Source of the DNA: CBDCDJ01 sp965215355 | GTDB lineage: Bacteria > Deinococcota > Deinococci > Deinococcales > Trueperaceae | Direction of reading: 5' to 3' | NCBI GenBank assembly: GCA_965215355.1 | Contig: CBDCDJ010000007.1 | Span: 3,720,001-3,784,000 of the forward strand | DNA length: 64,000 nucleotides | Part shown: piece by piece, positions 15,773-24,147 of the stretch | Numbering within the stretch: position 1 is the stretch's first letter | Layout: every line of letters starts with the position of its first letter | Program-made: the position numbers and the translations under genes | The notes under the pieces: model-generated | Told to the model about the DNA's origin: nothing | What the model saw: the letters and a program-made list of their open reading frames with translations, nothing else | Databases searched by the model: none

Positions 15773-16788
15773 GCCGCGTCCAGCGCGAACTGGATTTTCA
15801 TGCGTTTGGGGTCGCGCTCGGCGACCTTCATGCCCGCCGCGAAGTCGCTGAGCGGCAGCGCGTGGGAGATGAGCGGGGAGAGTTTTACCCCGCCGCCCTG
15901 GACCAAGGAGATAGCCTCGTGAAACGTCTTGTTGAGCGCGAACGAGCCGATGATTTTGAGGTCCTTGCGGAACACGTCGAAGGGTGCAAACGGCACGCGC
16001 GCGTCCGCCGCGGCCACGCCGAAGACCCAGACTTTGCCGCCGGGCCGCACGTACTGAAAGGTTTGTCCGATAACGCTCGGCACGCCGGTCGCGTCCGCCA
16101 CGACCTCGAAACCGTGCGGGGCGAGGTTTTTAAAGGTTTGCGGGTTCAGGTCGTCCGCCTGGACGACGGCGCTCGCCCCGAGGTCTTCGGCGAGTTTGAG
16201 ACGCCACGGCTCTTTGTCCACCATCACCACCGACGCGGCCCCGGCCCGCATGACGGCTTGCATCATGAGGATGCCCATCGGCCCCGCGCCGAAAATCAAC
16301 ATGCGGTCACCTGCTTCCAACTTCACTTGCTTTAAGCCCCAGACGACGCAGGCCAGGGGCTCTAAAAGTGCCGCCTCGTCGAAAGGAAGCTCGCCGATAG
16401 GGTAGACCGCGCTCTCCGGCGCGGCGACGTAGCGTGCAAATGCACCCGAGCGTGTGACACCCAAAACCTCTAAGTTGAGACACTGGTTGAACTGCCGCCG
16501 CTGACAGAACGCGCACCGGTAGCAGGGCAGGTTCGGGTCGGCGGTGACGCGGTCGCCGCTTTTGAAACCCTTGACCCGGTCGCCGACCGCCGCTACCACG
16601 CCGCTGAACTCGTGGCCGGGAACGATGGGGTAGCGGGCAAGGGCGTAGGAGCCGTGCCAGATGTGGAGGTCGGTGCCGCAAACCCCTGCGTTTTTGACCT
16701 CGATGAGCACGTCGTCCGGGCCGAGGGCGGGGCGGTCGCGCTCGAGCACCTCCGCGCGCCCCGGCGAAAGGATGCTGGCCGCAATCAT
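15769..16788 (-). CDS. Zinc-dependent medium-chain alcohol/polyol dehydrogenase
   Basis: A 339-residue MDR enzyme. The catalytic zinc site is NAGVCGTDLHIWHG and GHEFSGVV; the structural zinc site is CYRCAFCQRRQFNQC with normal C-x2-C-x2-C-x7-C spacing. The NAD-binding fold starts at IFGAGPMGILMMQAV. Relatives include sorbitol, threonine and other secondary-alcohol dehydrogenases. It starts directly after the second permease stop codon, and its own stop overlaps the SDR start, so it is part of the ABC transporter operon. It likely oxidises the imported polyol or sugar derivative; the precise substrate is inference. Confidence 0.9.
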   Translation of the reverse strand: MIAASILSPGRAEVLERDRPALGPDDVLIEVKNAGVCGTDLHIWHGSYALARYPIVPGHEFSGVVAAVGDRVKGFKSGDRVTADPNLPCYRCAFCQRRQFNQCLNLEVLGVTRSGAFARYVAAPESAVYPIGELPFDEAALLEPLACVVWGLKQVKLEAGDRMLIFGAGPMGILMMQAVMRAGAASVVMVDKEPWRLKLAEDLGASAVVQADDLNPQTFKNLAPHGFEVVADATGVPSVIGQTFQYVRPGGKVWVFGVAAADARVPFAPFDVFRKDLKIIGSFALNKTFHEAISLVQGGGVKLSPLISHALPLSDFAAGMKVAERDPKRMKIQFALDAA

Positions 16789-17619
16789 TTATTTAATGGC
16801 CCCCATCGTTAAGCCAGTGACAAGTTGCTTCTGCGCGACCCAGCCCGCGATCAATACGGGAATAACCGCCGCTGTCGCCGCCGCCGACATCTTGGCGATA
16901 AACAGGTCACCCTGTGCCGCCTTGAAGGTCGAGACGTAAACCGAGACCGGCGAAGCGTCCCTGCTGGTCAGGTTGACCGCCAAGAAAAATTCGTTCCAGG
17001 TGAAAATCATGCAGAGCAGGGCGGTTGCTGCTAGACCAGGGATGAGCAGCGGCATGATGACGTTAGAGAATTCCTGCCACAGGTTTGCCCCGTCTAGGCG
17101 CGCCGCTTCGATGATTTCGTAAGGGACTTCCAGCATGAACGAGCGCAGCATCCACACGACCAGTGGGAAGTTCATCCCGGCGTACAGGATGATGAGGCCC
17201 AAATGCGTGTCCAGCAGGTTGAGGCGCAGAAAAATGACGTAAAGAGGCACGATGATGCTGGCGGGGGGCAGCATCCGTGTAGACATCATCCACAGCAGCG
17301 AGCCATCGGTGCGCTTGGTCTGGTAAAACGCCATCGCGTAGGCGCTCGGGATACCCAGCAGGAGGGCTAGCACAATCGAGAAAAAAGTGATGATGACCGT
17401 GTTCCACAGGTACTCCAAGAAGGGCGAGTTGAACAGGGCCAAGCGCCAGTTGGCAAGCGTCGGCTCGAAAAAGACACGCGGCGGGAACTGAATTGCCATC
17501 GCCTCGGTCTTGAACGAGGTTAAAACCATCCACAAGATGGGAAAGAACATGAGAAAAGCGAGCAGCAGGGTCAGGGCGGACAGTAGGTGTCCCCAGGTTT
17601 TCTGTCGGCTTACAGTCAC
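16789..17619 (-). CDS. ABC sugar transporter permease (MalG family)
   Basis: A 276-residue binding-protein-dependent permease with about six membrane helices. The EAA loop that contacts the ATPase is around YEIIEAARLDGANLWQEF. The N-terminal LTSFKTEAMA motif and the C-terminal WVAQKQLVTGLTMGAIK are typical of the second permease of carbohydrate ABC importers. The GTG start overlaps the stop of the upstream permease (GTGA). No ATP-binding gene is present in this operon, so the pair presumably uses a shared ATPase encoded elsewhere, as in MsmK-type systems. Confidence 0.92.
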   Translation of the reverse strand: MTVSRQKTWGHLLSALTLLLAFLMFFPILWMVLTSFKTEAMAIQFPPRVFFEPTLANWRLALFNSPFLEYLWNTVIITFFSIVLALLLGIPSAYAMAFYQTKRTDGSLLWMMSTRMLPPASIIVPLYVIFLRLNLLDTHLGLIILYAGMNFPLVVWMLRSFMLEVPYEIIEAARLDGANLWQEFSNVIMPLLIPGLAATALLCMIFTWNEFFLAVNLTSRDASPVSVYVSTFKAAQGDLFIAKMSAAATAAVIPVLIAGWVAQKQLVTGLTMGAIK

Positions 17620-18545
17620 AGCGCGACCTCCTTAGAGTTGCGGCGCAGCACGTTCAGGAACAAGACGATGACGATGTTCGCCAAAATCACCGCGAAGATG
17701 CCGTAGGCACTCGCCCGGCCTACGTTTTGCCTCGAGAACGCTTCTAAGAAAATCTGGTAGGGCAGGTTCGTCGTCTGGATGCCCGGCCCGCCCGAGGTGG
17801 TGACGAAGATGATGCCGAACTCGCTCAGGATAAAAATGGTCTCTAAGAGCAGCGCGATTTCGATAAACTTGCCCAAGTGCGGCAGGATGATGTGGCGAAA
17901 CATCGTAAAGCCGCTCGCTCCGTCAATCCGCGCCGCCTCCAAGGTCGAGTCGGGCAAGCTCTGCAAGCCTGCCAAAAGAATCAGCATCACGAAGGGAATC
18001 CACTGCCACGAGATGATGCCGATCACGGTCGCCAAGGGGAACGCCTCGAGGGCGTAAAAATTGGTGATGCCGAACAGCCTGAAAAAGTAAGCGAACAAAC
18101 CGAAAGACGGCTCCAGCAGGACGTTTTTCCACAGTACCGCCGCCGCTACCGGCATCATCAAAAAGGGTGAGATGAGCAGCGTTCTCGCCAGCGCCCGCCC
18201 CGGAAAAGGTCGGTTTAACAGCATCGCGAAGCCGAGTCCGACGACAAAAGTGATGGCGACTACCGCGACCGTTAAGAAAATCGTGACCCACAAGACGGTC
18301 CAAAAGTCCGGGTTGTTGAGGATACGGCTGTAGTTGCGCCACATGCTGTCCCAGCCGATGAAGCCCTGGCTACCCGGGCGCAGCAGGTTCCAGTTTGTAA
18401 AGGAATACCAGATAGCGAGGACAAAGGGCACCTGCGTGACTAAGATAAGAAAAGTGATGCCGGGAGCGGACAAAAACTTGCGGTTCTCGCGGCGGAGCGG
18501 TGTGTCTTGTTGGGGTTGCGCTTGCGGTATACTGGTACTAGCCAT
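17616..18545 (-). CDS. ABC sugar transporter permease (MalF family)
   Basis: A 309-residue inner-membrane permease. The ATG at 18545 is selected because GGGAGGAG stands seven bases upstream; a longer frame extends to 18704 but lacks such support. Helices include ITFLILVTQVPFVLAIWYSF and several later segments, and the EAA loop is LEAARIDGASGFTMF. It partners the MalG-type permease, which it overlaps by four bases. A 13-bp perfect hairpin lies between this gene and the binding-protein gene, as commonly seen where the binding protein is made in excess. Confidence 0.92.
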   Translation of the reverse strand: MASTSIPQAQPQQDTPLRRENRKFLSAPGITFLILVTQVPFVLAIWYSFTNWNLLRPGSQGFIGWDSMWRNYSRILNNPDFWTVLWVTIFLTVAVVAITFVVGLGFAMLLNRPFPGRALARTLLISPFLMMPVAAAVLWKNVLLEPSFGLFAYFFRLFGITNFYALEAFPLATVIGIISWQWIPFVMLILLAGLQSLPDSTLEAARIDGASGFTMFRHIILPHLGKFIEIALLLETIFILSEFGIIFVTTSGGPGIQTTNLPYQIFLEAFSRQNVGRASAYGIFAVILANIVIVLFLNVLRRNSKEVAL

Positions 18546-18677
18546 AGCTCTCCTCCCTTGAGTGAACAGCCGAAAACGACCTACGATCAGGTTTCTGACT
18601 CGAGAATGAAAGGAGCCCTTGGGATTGTCGTCGGTCGGTAATTGAGGATTCGGGTAAAAAGAGGATTTGAAGACATG

Positions 18678-18709
18678 GAGGGGTGTGCAGGATGTTCTGC
18701 ACACCCCTC
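18678..18709 (-). terminator. Strong intercistronic stem-loop after the binding-protein gene
   Basis: GAGGGGTGTGCAG (18678-18690) and its exact complement (18697-18709) flank a six-base loop. The stem starts seven bases past the binding-protein stop codon and precedes the permease genes by about 130 bases. On the transcribed strand no U run follows, so it more likely stabilises the 3' end of the binding-protein message or causes partial termination. Confidence 0.7.
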
Positions 18710-18715
18710 TTTCGC

Positions 18716-20026
18716 TTAGTAGTAGCCTGCGTCTTGCATCGCTTCGTCGGCGACGCGCTGGGCGCGGGCTAAGCCGTCCTCGACGCTGATGTCGCCCGCT
18801 AAGATTTCGGCGACAATCTGCGCCACGTCACTACCGATGCCCTGAAACTCGGGGATTTGCACGAACTGCACGCCGGGGGCGATGGTAGGGTTCGCGGTCG
18901 AGTTGGTGGGGTCGGCGTTTTGGATGGCGTTAAGCACGACCGGGGCGAAGGGCGCGGCCTCAGCGTAAGCAGCGTTCTCGTAGGTCGAAATGCGCGTGCC
19001 GGGGGGCACGGACGCTTCGCCTTTTTGCTCGGCGACCAGGTCGATGTACTCTTGTGAAGTCGCCCAGGTCATGAATTTGAAAGCGGCTTCTTGGGCGTCC
19101 GACGAGCTAGGAATGCCCAAGTTCCAGCTCCACAGCCAGGCGTTGCCCTTCTCGACCGGGCCGACCGGGGCCAGCGCGTAAGCCATGTCGGGACCCGCCT
19201 CGGAGTTGGCTAAAAAGCCCGCCGCGACGGTGGCGTCAACCCAAATAGCGGCTTGTCCGGCGGACATAAGTTGCAGCGCTTCGGGAAAGCTGATGCCCGT
19301 CACGCCGGGAGGGCCACAGTTGGTGACAAGGTCGCGGTAAAAAGTAAGCGCTTCGTTCCACTCGGGCGTGTTGATGGTGGGACGGCCTTCCGCGTCGAAC
19401 CACTGACCACCAAACGTGTTGACCACCGTAGTGATCGGGGCCATGTTGTCGCCCCAGCCGGGCTTGCCGCGCAGCACGATGCCGTAGACACCGTTGGCCG
19501 GGTCGTGAACTTCGCAGGCGATGTCGCGCACTTCTTGCCAGGTGGGTGCGTCGGGCATGGTCACGCCCGCCTCGTCAAGCAAGCGCTTGTTGTACATCGT
19601 AAAGCTCGACTCGCCGTAAAAGGGCACGGCGAACAGCTCACCTTCGTAGCTCAGGCCACCCTGGATGGCGGGCAGGATGTCGTCGAAGTTGTAGTCAGCC
19701 GCGACTTCGGGGTACTCGTCGGCGAGCGCGTCTACTGAGACGAGCCAGTCGTTCGCAGCCCACAGCGGCGTTTCATACGCTCCTACTGTGACCAAGTCGA
19801 ACGAGCCACTGCCCGTCGCGACATCGGTGGTGAGGCGTGAACGGAGCGTACCCTCGTCTAGGAAAAGCCACTCTAAGTTGATGTCGGGGTTTTGCTCTTC
19901 GAACTGAGTGCTGAGTTCTTGCATGGTGACCATGTCGGGATTGTTCACCGAAGCAATGGTGACGGTGGTTTGCGCCCATACGGTTGCAGCCGCCGCTAAT
20001 ACAAACGTTAAAACAAGTTTCCTCAT
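18716..20026 (-). CDS. ABC transporter sugar-binding protein (family 1)
   Basis: A 436-residue secreted solute-binding protein. The ATG at 20026 follows GGGAGGAC and opens a signal peptide, MRKLVLTFVLAAAATVWAQ, cleaved after an A-x-A-like site; there is no lipobox. The mature part has family 1 features: IASVNNPDMVTMQELSTQFE, PFYGESSFTMYNKRLLDEAG, WQEVRDIAC and the closing helical region DVAQIVAEILAGDISVEDGL. It resembles polyol or oligosaccharide binders such as SmoE, but the ligand is not identifiable. It is the first gene of the operon, controlled from a promoter overlapping a LacI-type operator at 20157-20170. Confidence 0.93.
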   Translation of the reverse strand: MRKLVLTFVLAAAATVWAQTTVTIASVNNPDMVTMQELSTQFEEQNPDINLEWLFLDEGTLRSRLTTDVATGSGSFDLVTVGAYETPLWAANDWLVSVDALADEYPEVAADYNFDDILPAIQGGLSYEGELFAVPFYGESSFTMYNKRLLDEAGVTMPDAPTWQEVRDIACEVHDPANGVYGIVLRGKPGWGDNMAPITTVVNTFGGQWFDAEGRPTINTPEWNEALTFYRDLVTNCGPPGVTGISFPEALQLMSAGQAAIWVDATVAAGFLANSEAGPDMAYALAPVGPVEKGNAWLWSWNLGIPSSSDAQEAAFKFMTWATSQEYIDLVAEQKGEASVPPGTRISTYENAAYAEAAPFAPVVLNAIQNADPTNSTANPTIAPGVQFVQIPEFQGIGSDVAQIVAEILAGDISVEDGLARAQRVADEAMQDAGYY

Positions 20027-20156
20027 GTAGTCCTCCCTTAGTGAAGTTGTCTTTTGCCCGAGCTTCCACGCGGCCACTTTCGACCTGAACCCTCCTTCCT
20101 GCAGTTCTCTCCTAGCCAACCGAGCTTTTTGAGCTTGGCAAGCGCGTAATCTTTAA

Positions 20157-20202
20157 TGGCCTCGTGGCCATCAGCATAGTACGCGCCTTTGTGACTTGTC
20201 AA
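20157..20202 (-). promoter_or_regulatory. Sugar-uptake operon promoter with operator O1
   Basis: On the minus strand TTGACA (plus 20197-20202) and TATGCT (plus 20173-20178) are separated by 18 bases, a good sigma-A promoter. The 14-mer TGGCCTCGTGGCCA (20157-20170) covers the predicted transcription start. It is a near-perfect palindrome with a central CG, the usual LacI-family operator form. An identical 14-mer covers the regulator's own start. Repression of the operon by the adjacent LacI protein is a strong inference. Confidence 0.72.
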
Positions 20203-20249
20203 GAGGTCGAGTTCGGTACGCGGAACGGGCTGAGCACTTTGGAGTCTGC

Positions 20250-20268
20250 TACACTGGCCTCGTGGCCA
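20250..20268 (+). promoter_or_regulatory. Leaderless lacI-type promoter with operator O2
   Basis: TACACT (20250-20255) ends six bases before the GTG start at 20262. The operator TGGCCTCGTGGCCA (20255-20268), identical to O1, spans from the end of the -10 box into the first codons. Autoregulation is therefore likely. The two operators start 98 bp apart. Confidence 0.7.
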
Positions 20269-21287
20269 ACATCAACGACGTCGCCAAGCGTGCGGGCGTG
20301 TCCCCCACCACGGCGAAACGCGCCATCCGCACGCCAGACCTGCTTGCTCCGGCTACACTTGAAAAAGTGCAGCGCGCGGTTAAAGACCTGCACTACGAGC
20401 CCGACCGGCTCGCCGCGGCGTTGCGTCGTGGGCAAAGCAAAACCATCGGCTTGATCGTCGGCAGCATCGTCGAGCCGTTTTTCGCGCAACTCACCCGTAC
20501 GGTCGGTATGGCGGTGCGGGCGCGAGGCTACACGCTGCTCGTCGCCGACAGCGAGTACGACGCGGGCATCGAGTTGGAGCAACTCAAAGCCTTTTACGGC
20601 AACCGCATAGGCGGGCTCATCATCCGCTCGGGCTACGGTGAGCCGAATTTAGACTACCTGCAGCGTTTGCAGGCACGCGGCACCGTCATCACCGAAATCG
20701 ACCACGTTTACCCGGACAGCCCGTTCAGCCACGTGATGCTCGACAACGAAGGCTGTATTCGAGCCGGGGTTGACTACCTCGCCGGGCTCGGACACGAACG
20801 CATCGCGGCGTTGGGCACCTACCATGAAACGATTTTGCCCGACGAGCGCACCAAAGTTTTCCCCCAAGTCATGAAAGAGGCTGGTTTGAGCCTGCCCCAA
20901 ACCTACCGGCGCGTCATCCACCCGACGCCGCAGGAAGCTTACGCGCTGACCCTGGACCTGATGAAGCTTCCCGAGCCGCCGACCGCTCTGTTTTCGACCA
21001 CGGGCAACTTAGCGGTCGGCGCGTTTCGGGCGTTGCGCGAACTCGGAATTCGCATTCCGCAGGACGTGTCGCTTTTGAGTTTCGACGACTATCCCTGGAC
21101 GAGCCTCGTCGAGCCGCCTATCGACGTGATTGCGCAGCCGGTCGAGGCGATGGGGCGGGCGGCCGTGGACATCGTGCTCGAGTCGTTAGAAAACCCGTCC
21201 ACCCAAGTGACGCGCAAACGTTTTTCAGGCACGCTGATAAAGCGCGGCAGTTGCGCGCCGCCCGAAGCGAGTTCTCGAGCGGGCTGA
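20262..21287 (+). CDS. LacI-family transcriptional regulator
   Basis: A 341-residue regulator. Starting from GTG 20262 the protein begins with the standard LacI helix-turn-helix, ANINDVAKRAGVSPTTAKRAI, with the hinge helix in PDRLAAALRRGQSKTIGLIV. The periplasmic-binding-like sensor domain contains GGLIIRSGYGEP, TEIDHVYPDSPFSHVMLDN, and the C-terminal SLLSFDDYPWTSLVEPPI block typical of the family. An in-frame ATG at 20196 is rejected because the leaderless -10 box fits the GTG. It is divergent from the uptake operon and shares identical operators with it, so it is very probably the local sugar-responsive repressor. Confidence 0.93.
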   Translation: MANINDVAKRAGVSPTTAKRAIRTPDLLAPATLEKVQRAVKDLHYEPDRLAAALRRGQSKTIGLIVGSIVEPFFAQLTRTVGMAVRARGYTLLVADSEYDAGIELEQLKAFYGNRIGGLIIRSGYGEPNLDYLQRLQARGTVITEIDHVYPDSPFSHVMLDNEGCIRAGVDYLAGLGHERIAALGTYHETILPDERTKVFPQVMKEAGLSLPQTYRRVIHPTPQEAYALTLDLMKLPEPPTALFSTTGNLAVGAFRALRELGIRIPQDVSLLSFDDYPWTSLVEPPIDVIAQPVEAMGRAAVDIVLESLENPSTQVTRKRFSGTLIKRGSCAPPEASSRAG

Positions 21288-21389
21288 GCGCTCGTTCGCT
21301 CGAGACTACTTCCTGAAAGAAAACGCATGACCTCCGGGCCAGGCGGCGTGCTAACTTAACAAGATGGTTTGTTCCTCAGGAGGCTACAC

Positions 21390-22574
21390 ATGAACTGGAC
21401 CGAACGCTTCGCCAAACGCACCCGAAACATGAAACCCTCGAGCATCCGCGAAATCTTGAAGCTCACCCAAAAGTCCGAAGTGATTTCCTTTGCGGGCGGT
21501 TTGCCCGCGCCGGGCTTGTTTCCGGTAGAAAAACTGCACGAGGCGGCCTCCAAGGTGCTGCTCGAGACGGGTGCCGAGGCCTTGCAGTACGGCCCGACCG
21601 AAGGGTACACGCCGCTGCGGAAGTGGGTCGCGTCACGCTTTGAAGGGGTGAGCGCCGAAAACGTCCAAATCGTTTCGGGTTCGCAGCAAGGGCTCGACCT
21701 CGTCGCCAAAGTCTTCTTCGACCCCGGCGACCGGGTTGTGGTAAGCGCGCCGACCTACATGGGCGCGCTGCGCGCTTTTGATGCTTACCAGGTCGGCTAC
21801 CTCACGGTTGAATGCGACGACGAAGGGATGCTGCCGGAGGCGCTCGAGGAAGCTCTTAAACAAAACCCCAAGATGATTTACGTCATCCCCAACTTCGACA
21901 ACCCGACCGGCATTTCGATGAGCTTAGAGCGGCGGGAAGCTCTCGTCAGATTGGCGCGGCGCTACGGCGTCCCCGTCTTCGAGGACAACCCCTACGGCGA
22001 ACTTCGTTTCGAAGGCGAAGAGTTGCCCCACCTGTTCGACCTCGCGCCGGACATCGTCGTTCACGCAGGCACCTTTTCAAAAATCATGGTGCCGGGTTTT
22101 CGTTTGGCCTGGCTCGTCGCGCAGCCGGAAGTGCTGACGCTCGTCGTGCGCGCCAAGCAAGCCGCCGACCTGCACACCTCGACCTACACCCAAATGATTG
22201 CCTATGAAACGTCCAAAGACGGCTACATGGACGAGCAAATCGGGCGCGTGCGCGACTACTACAAAAACCAGCGCGCGCTGATGTTGAAAGCTCTGGACAC
22301 CCACTTCCCCGCCGAGGTCAGTTGGACGCGCCCCAAAGGCGGCATGTTTTTGTGGGCCACCCTGCCCGACGGCATGAACGCGACCGAACTCGCTTTTGAA
22401 GCCGTCAAGCAAAACGTCGCTTACGTGCCCGGCGAAAGTTTCTACGCCAACGGCGGCGGCGAGAACACCCTGCGCCTGAGCTATTCGGTGGCGACACCGG
22501 AACAAATCGACGAGGGTATGCAGCGGTTGGGAGAGGTTTTCAAGGCAAACCTCAAGACGCTCGAGCCCGCCTGA
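21390..22574 (+). CDS. PLP aminotransferase (LysN / 2-aminoadipate type)
   Basis: A 394-residue class I aminotransferase. EVISFAGGLPAPGLFP, LQYGPTEGYTPLR and IVSGSQQGLDLVAKVF match the LysN/MocR-like subgroup. PNFDNPTGISM has the cofactor asparagine (Asn171), FEDNPYGELRF a conserved aspartate, and GTFSKIMVPGFRLAW the PLP lysine (Lys231). Thermus LysN converts 2-oxoadipate to 2-aminoadipate in lysine synthesis and also acts on leucine and aromatic substrates; the same role is likely but not proven. The ATG at 21390 follows AGGAGG. It stands alone, downstream of the lacI-type gene. Confidence 0.9.
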   Translation: MNWTERFAKRTRNMKPSSIREILKLTQKSEVISFAGGLPAPGLFPVEKLHEAASKVLLETGAEALQYGPTEGYTPLRKWVASRFEGVSAENVQIVSGSQQGLDLVAKVFFDPGDRVVVSAPTYMGALRAFDAYQVGYLTVECDDEGMLPEALEEALKQNPKMIYVIPNFDNPTGISMSLERREALVRLARRYGVPVFEDNPYGELRFEGEELPHLFDLAPDIVVHAGTFSKIMVPGFRLAWLVAQPEVLTLVVRAKQAADLHTSTYTQMIAYETSKDGYMDEQIGRVRDYYKNQRALMLKALDTHFPAEVSWTRPKGGMFLWATLPDGMNATELAFEAVKQNVAYVPGESFYANGGGENTLRLSYSVATPEQIDEGMQRLGEVFKANLKTLEPA

Positions 22575-22591
22575 ACCGTGCGCAGGTTTGA

Positions 22592-23146
22592 CTACGTGCC
22601 CGCGTAAAGCACGTCGACCTCGAGCGCCAGACTGACACAGGGCAGCTCGAGGGTTTCCCCCGCTTCTTTGGCGTCGTAACGCCAGCCGCCATCCTCGGCG
22701 CGGCGGTAAATCTCGAGCCGCCGCTCGTGCTGGTTGACCAACACGTAGGCGCTGAGAGTGTCGAACTTACGGTAGTCGTGAAGTTTGTCGCCGCGGTCAA
22801 TGGCTTCCGTCGAGTCGGAAAGCACTTCGACGATGAGGCACGGTTTGCGTTTGACGTAAGCGTCATCGTCGCTGTCATCACACGTTACGAGTACGTCTGG
22901 ATAATAGCCGTTCCCGTTGGGCGTGCGTACCTTCATGTCGGCCATGAAGGTACGACAGGGAGAAGTTTCTGCTGCCAACAGACGTGCAGCCAACTTGAGC
23001 GTAAGCCGGTTGTATTTGTCCGTTCCCCCGGCCATCATAAAAAGTTGCCCGTGGGCAAACTCGTGTTTGTCGGGGCTCGTTCGTTCGAACTCGAGATACT
23101 CTTCGAACGTCAGCCCGGTTTTGACGGGTTCGGCGCTGCGGGGCAT
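22592..23146 (-). CDS. Uma2 family (DUF820) endonuclease-like protein
   Basis: A 184-residue restriction-fold protein. Family features are LTFEEYLEFERTSPDKHEF, then FMADMKVRT, the strand YYPDVLVTCDD with the metal-binding aspartate, and PCLIVEVLSDSTEAIDRGDK, where E and the following residues complete the PD-(D/E)xK-like site. Uma2 genes are abundant in cyanobacteria and Deinococcota, and their function is mostly unknown. The ATG at 23146 is chosen because TATACT ends six bases upstream (plus 23153-23158). The gene converges on the aminotransferase with 17 bases between stops. Confidence 0.85.
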   Translation of the reverse strand: MPRSAEPVKTGLTFEEYLEFERTSPDKHEFAHGQLFMMAGGTDKYNRLTLKLAARLLAAETSPCRTFMADMKVRTPNGNGYYPDVLVTCDDSDDDAYVKRKPCLIVEVLSDSTEAIDRGDKLHDYRKFDTLSAYVLVNQHERRLEIYRRAEDGGWRYDAKEAGETLELPCVSLALEVDVLYAGT

Positions 23147-23152
23147 AGGGCG

Positions 23153-23158
23153 AGTATA
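23153..23158 (-). promoter_or_regulatory. Leaderless -10 box of the Uma2 gene
   Basis: On the minus strand TATACT ends six bases before the ATG at 23146, supporting this start over an in-frame codon at 23161. Confidence 0.5.
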
Positions 23159-23194
23159 CACGGCGCGGTGTTTTCAAAGGCCCTCAAACTCAGG

Positions 23195-24124
23195 TCAAAT
23201 CTTCAAGGGGCTCGAGCCCGCCCCGAATGGCAAGCGCGTAGCTGCTAAAAGGACGGCCTCGTTCACCCCGAAGGCCGCGACGCTCACGACGAGGACGCCC
23301 GGCGAACCCACGTACAGCCCGCGCACCAGCAGCAAACCCAAAAAGAACAGGTGAAACGCCGTCGGCACGAGGAAAATGGGATAATCTGCACGCCAGTTCA
23401 GCCTCCTCTGCCGACCGCGCAAGCTCGCGGTGGTCATGACGAGGGAAAGTCCTACCAGGAGCAGCAACGTTGTCAGGGTGAACGCCTCGGTAAAAGTGAG
23501 CAGCAAGAACAAGAAGACGCCGAGTGCCGTCAACAATGCCGCCACGGGGTAAGCCCAGATGAGCCACGCTCGCCCCCACCATCCATAAAGGTAGCGCCCG
23601 GCGCGCAAACTCGCCGACATGACGAAGACGACGAGCCACCAGGCCATGAAGTTGGCGTAGGGCACGCCGAACCACATCTCGTTCAAGGGGACGCCCCAGT
23701 TCCACATGCCCGACGCTCCGTCTTGAAAAGGGTAGATGTCCCGAATCGCCACCACGTCCATGCCGAGGTCGACGAGCAAGGCCAGCAGCGCATCTAAAAA
23801 GGGCTTGGCCCACTGCGGCAGATTGAGGCTGTCGCTGAAGCTCATCACCGCGTAACCGATAACCGCCCAACCCACCCCGATGACGAGCGGCGCGTGCCAG
23901 ATGCGAAACGTGAAAGGGCCGTAGCTGTAAAACTCGGCCGCCACCGCGATACTTTCGAACATCAGGCCGTATATGGCGAAGACCAGCAGCTCGAGCCCCA
24001 CCGCCACAGGGGGAAGCTTGCTGCTGCGCAGCCCATGAACGAGACAGACGGCGAACAAGCCGAAAACAAGCATCTCGAACAAAAAAAAGCTGACGGGTTC
24101 GCCCAGAGTCACAGCGCTCAGCAT
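23195..24124 (-). CDS. CruF-like (DUF422) carotenoid-biosynthesis family membrane protein
   Basis: A 309-residue integral membrane protein with about seven or eight hydrophobic helices. It carries the DUF422 arrangement: acidic FESIAVAAEFYSYGPFTF, HAPLVIGVGWAVIGYAVM, LALLVDLGMDVVAI and then GMWNWGVPLNEMWFGVPYAN followed by FMAWW. In Deinococcus, CruF hydrates the 1',2' double bond of carotenoids such as the deinoxanthin precursor. This protein is a plausible relative, but similarity is read from motifs only, so substrate and activity are uncertain. It is divergent from ttcA with only 23 bases between starts and overlapping -10-like sequences. Confidence 0.6.
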   Translation of the reverse strand: MLSAVTLGEPVSFFLFEMLVFGLFAVCLVHGLRSSKLPPVAVGLELLVFAIYGLMFESIAVAAEFYSYGPFTFRIWHAPLVIGVGWAVIGYAVMSFSDSLNLPQWAKPFLDALLALLVDLGMDVVAIRDIYPFQDGASGMWNWGVPLNEMWFGVPYANFMAWWLVVFVMSASLRAGRYLYGWWGRAWLIWAYPVAALLTALGVFLFLLLTFTEAFTLTTLLLLVGLSLVMTTASLRGRQRRLNWRADYPIFLVPTAFHLFFLGLLLVRGLYVGSPGVLVVSVAAFGVNEAVLLAATRLPFGAGSSPLKI

Positions 24125-24131
24125 AACAGCG

Positions 24132-24137
24132 TATAAT
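24132..24137 (+). promoter_or_regulatory. TATAAT -10 box of ttcA
   Basis: A consensus TATAAT ends ten bases before the ttcA ATG, giving a leader of only a few bases. The reverse complement TTATAC-like string may serve the divergent CruF-like gene. No convincing -35 box was seen. Confidence 0.55.
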
Positions 24138-24147
24138 CGCTGAGCTT

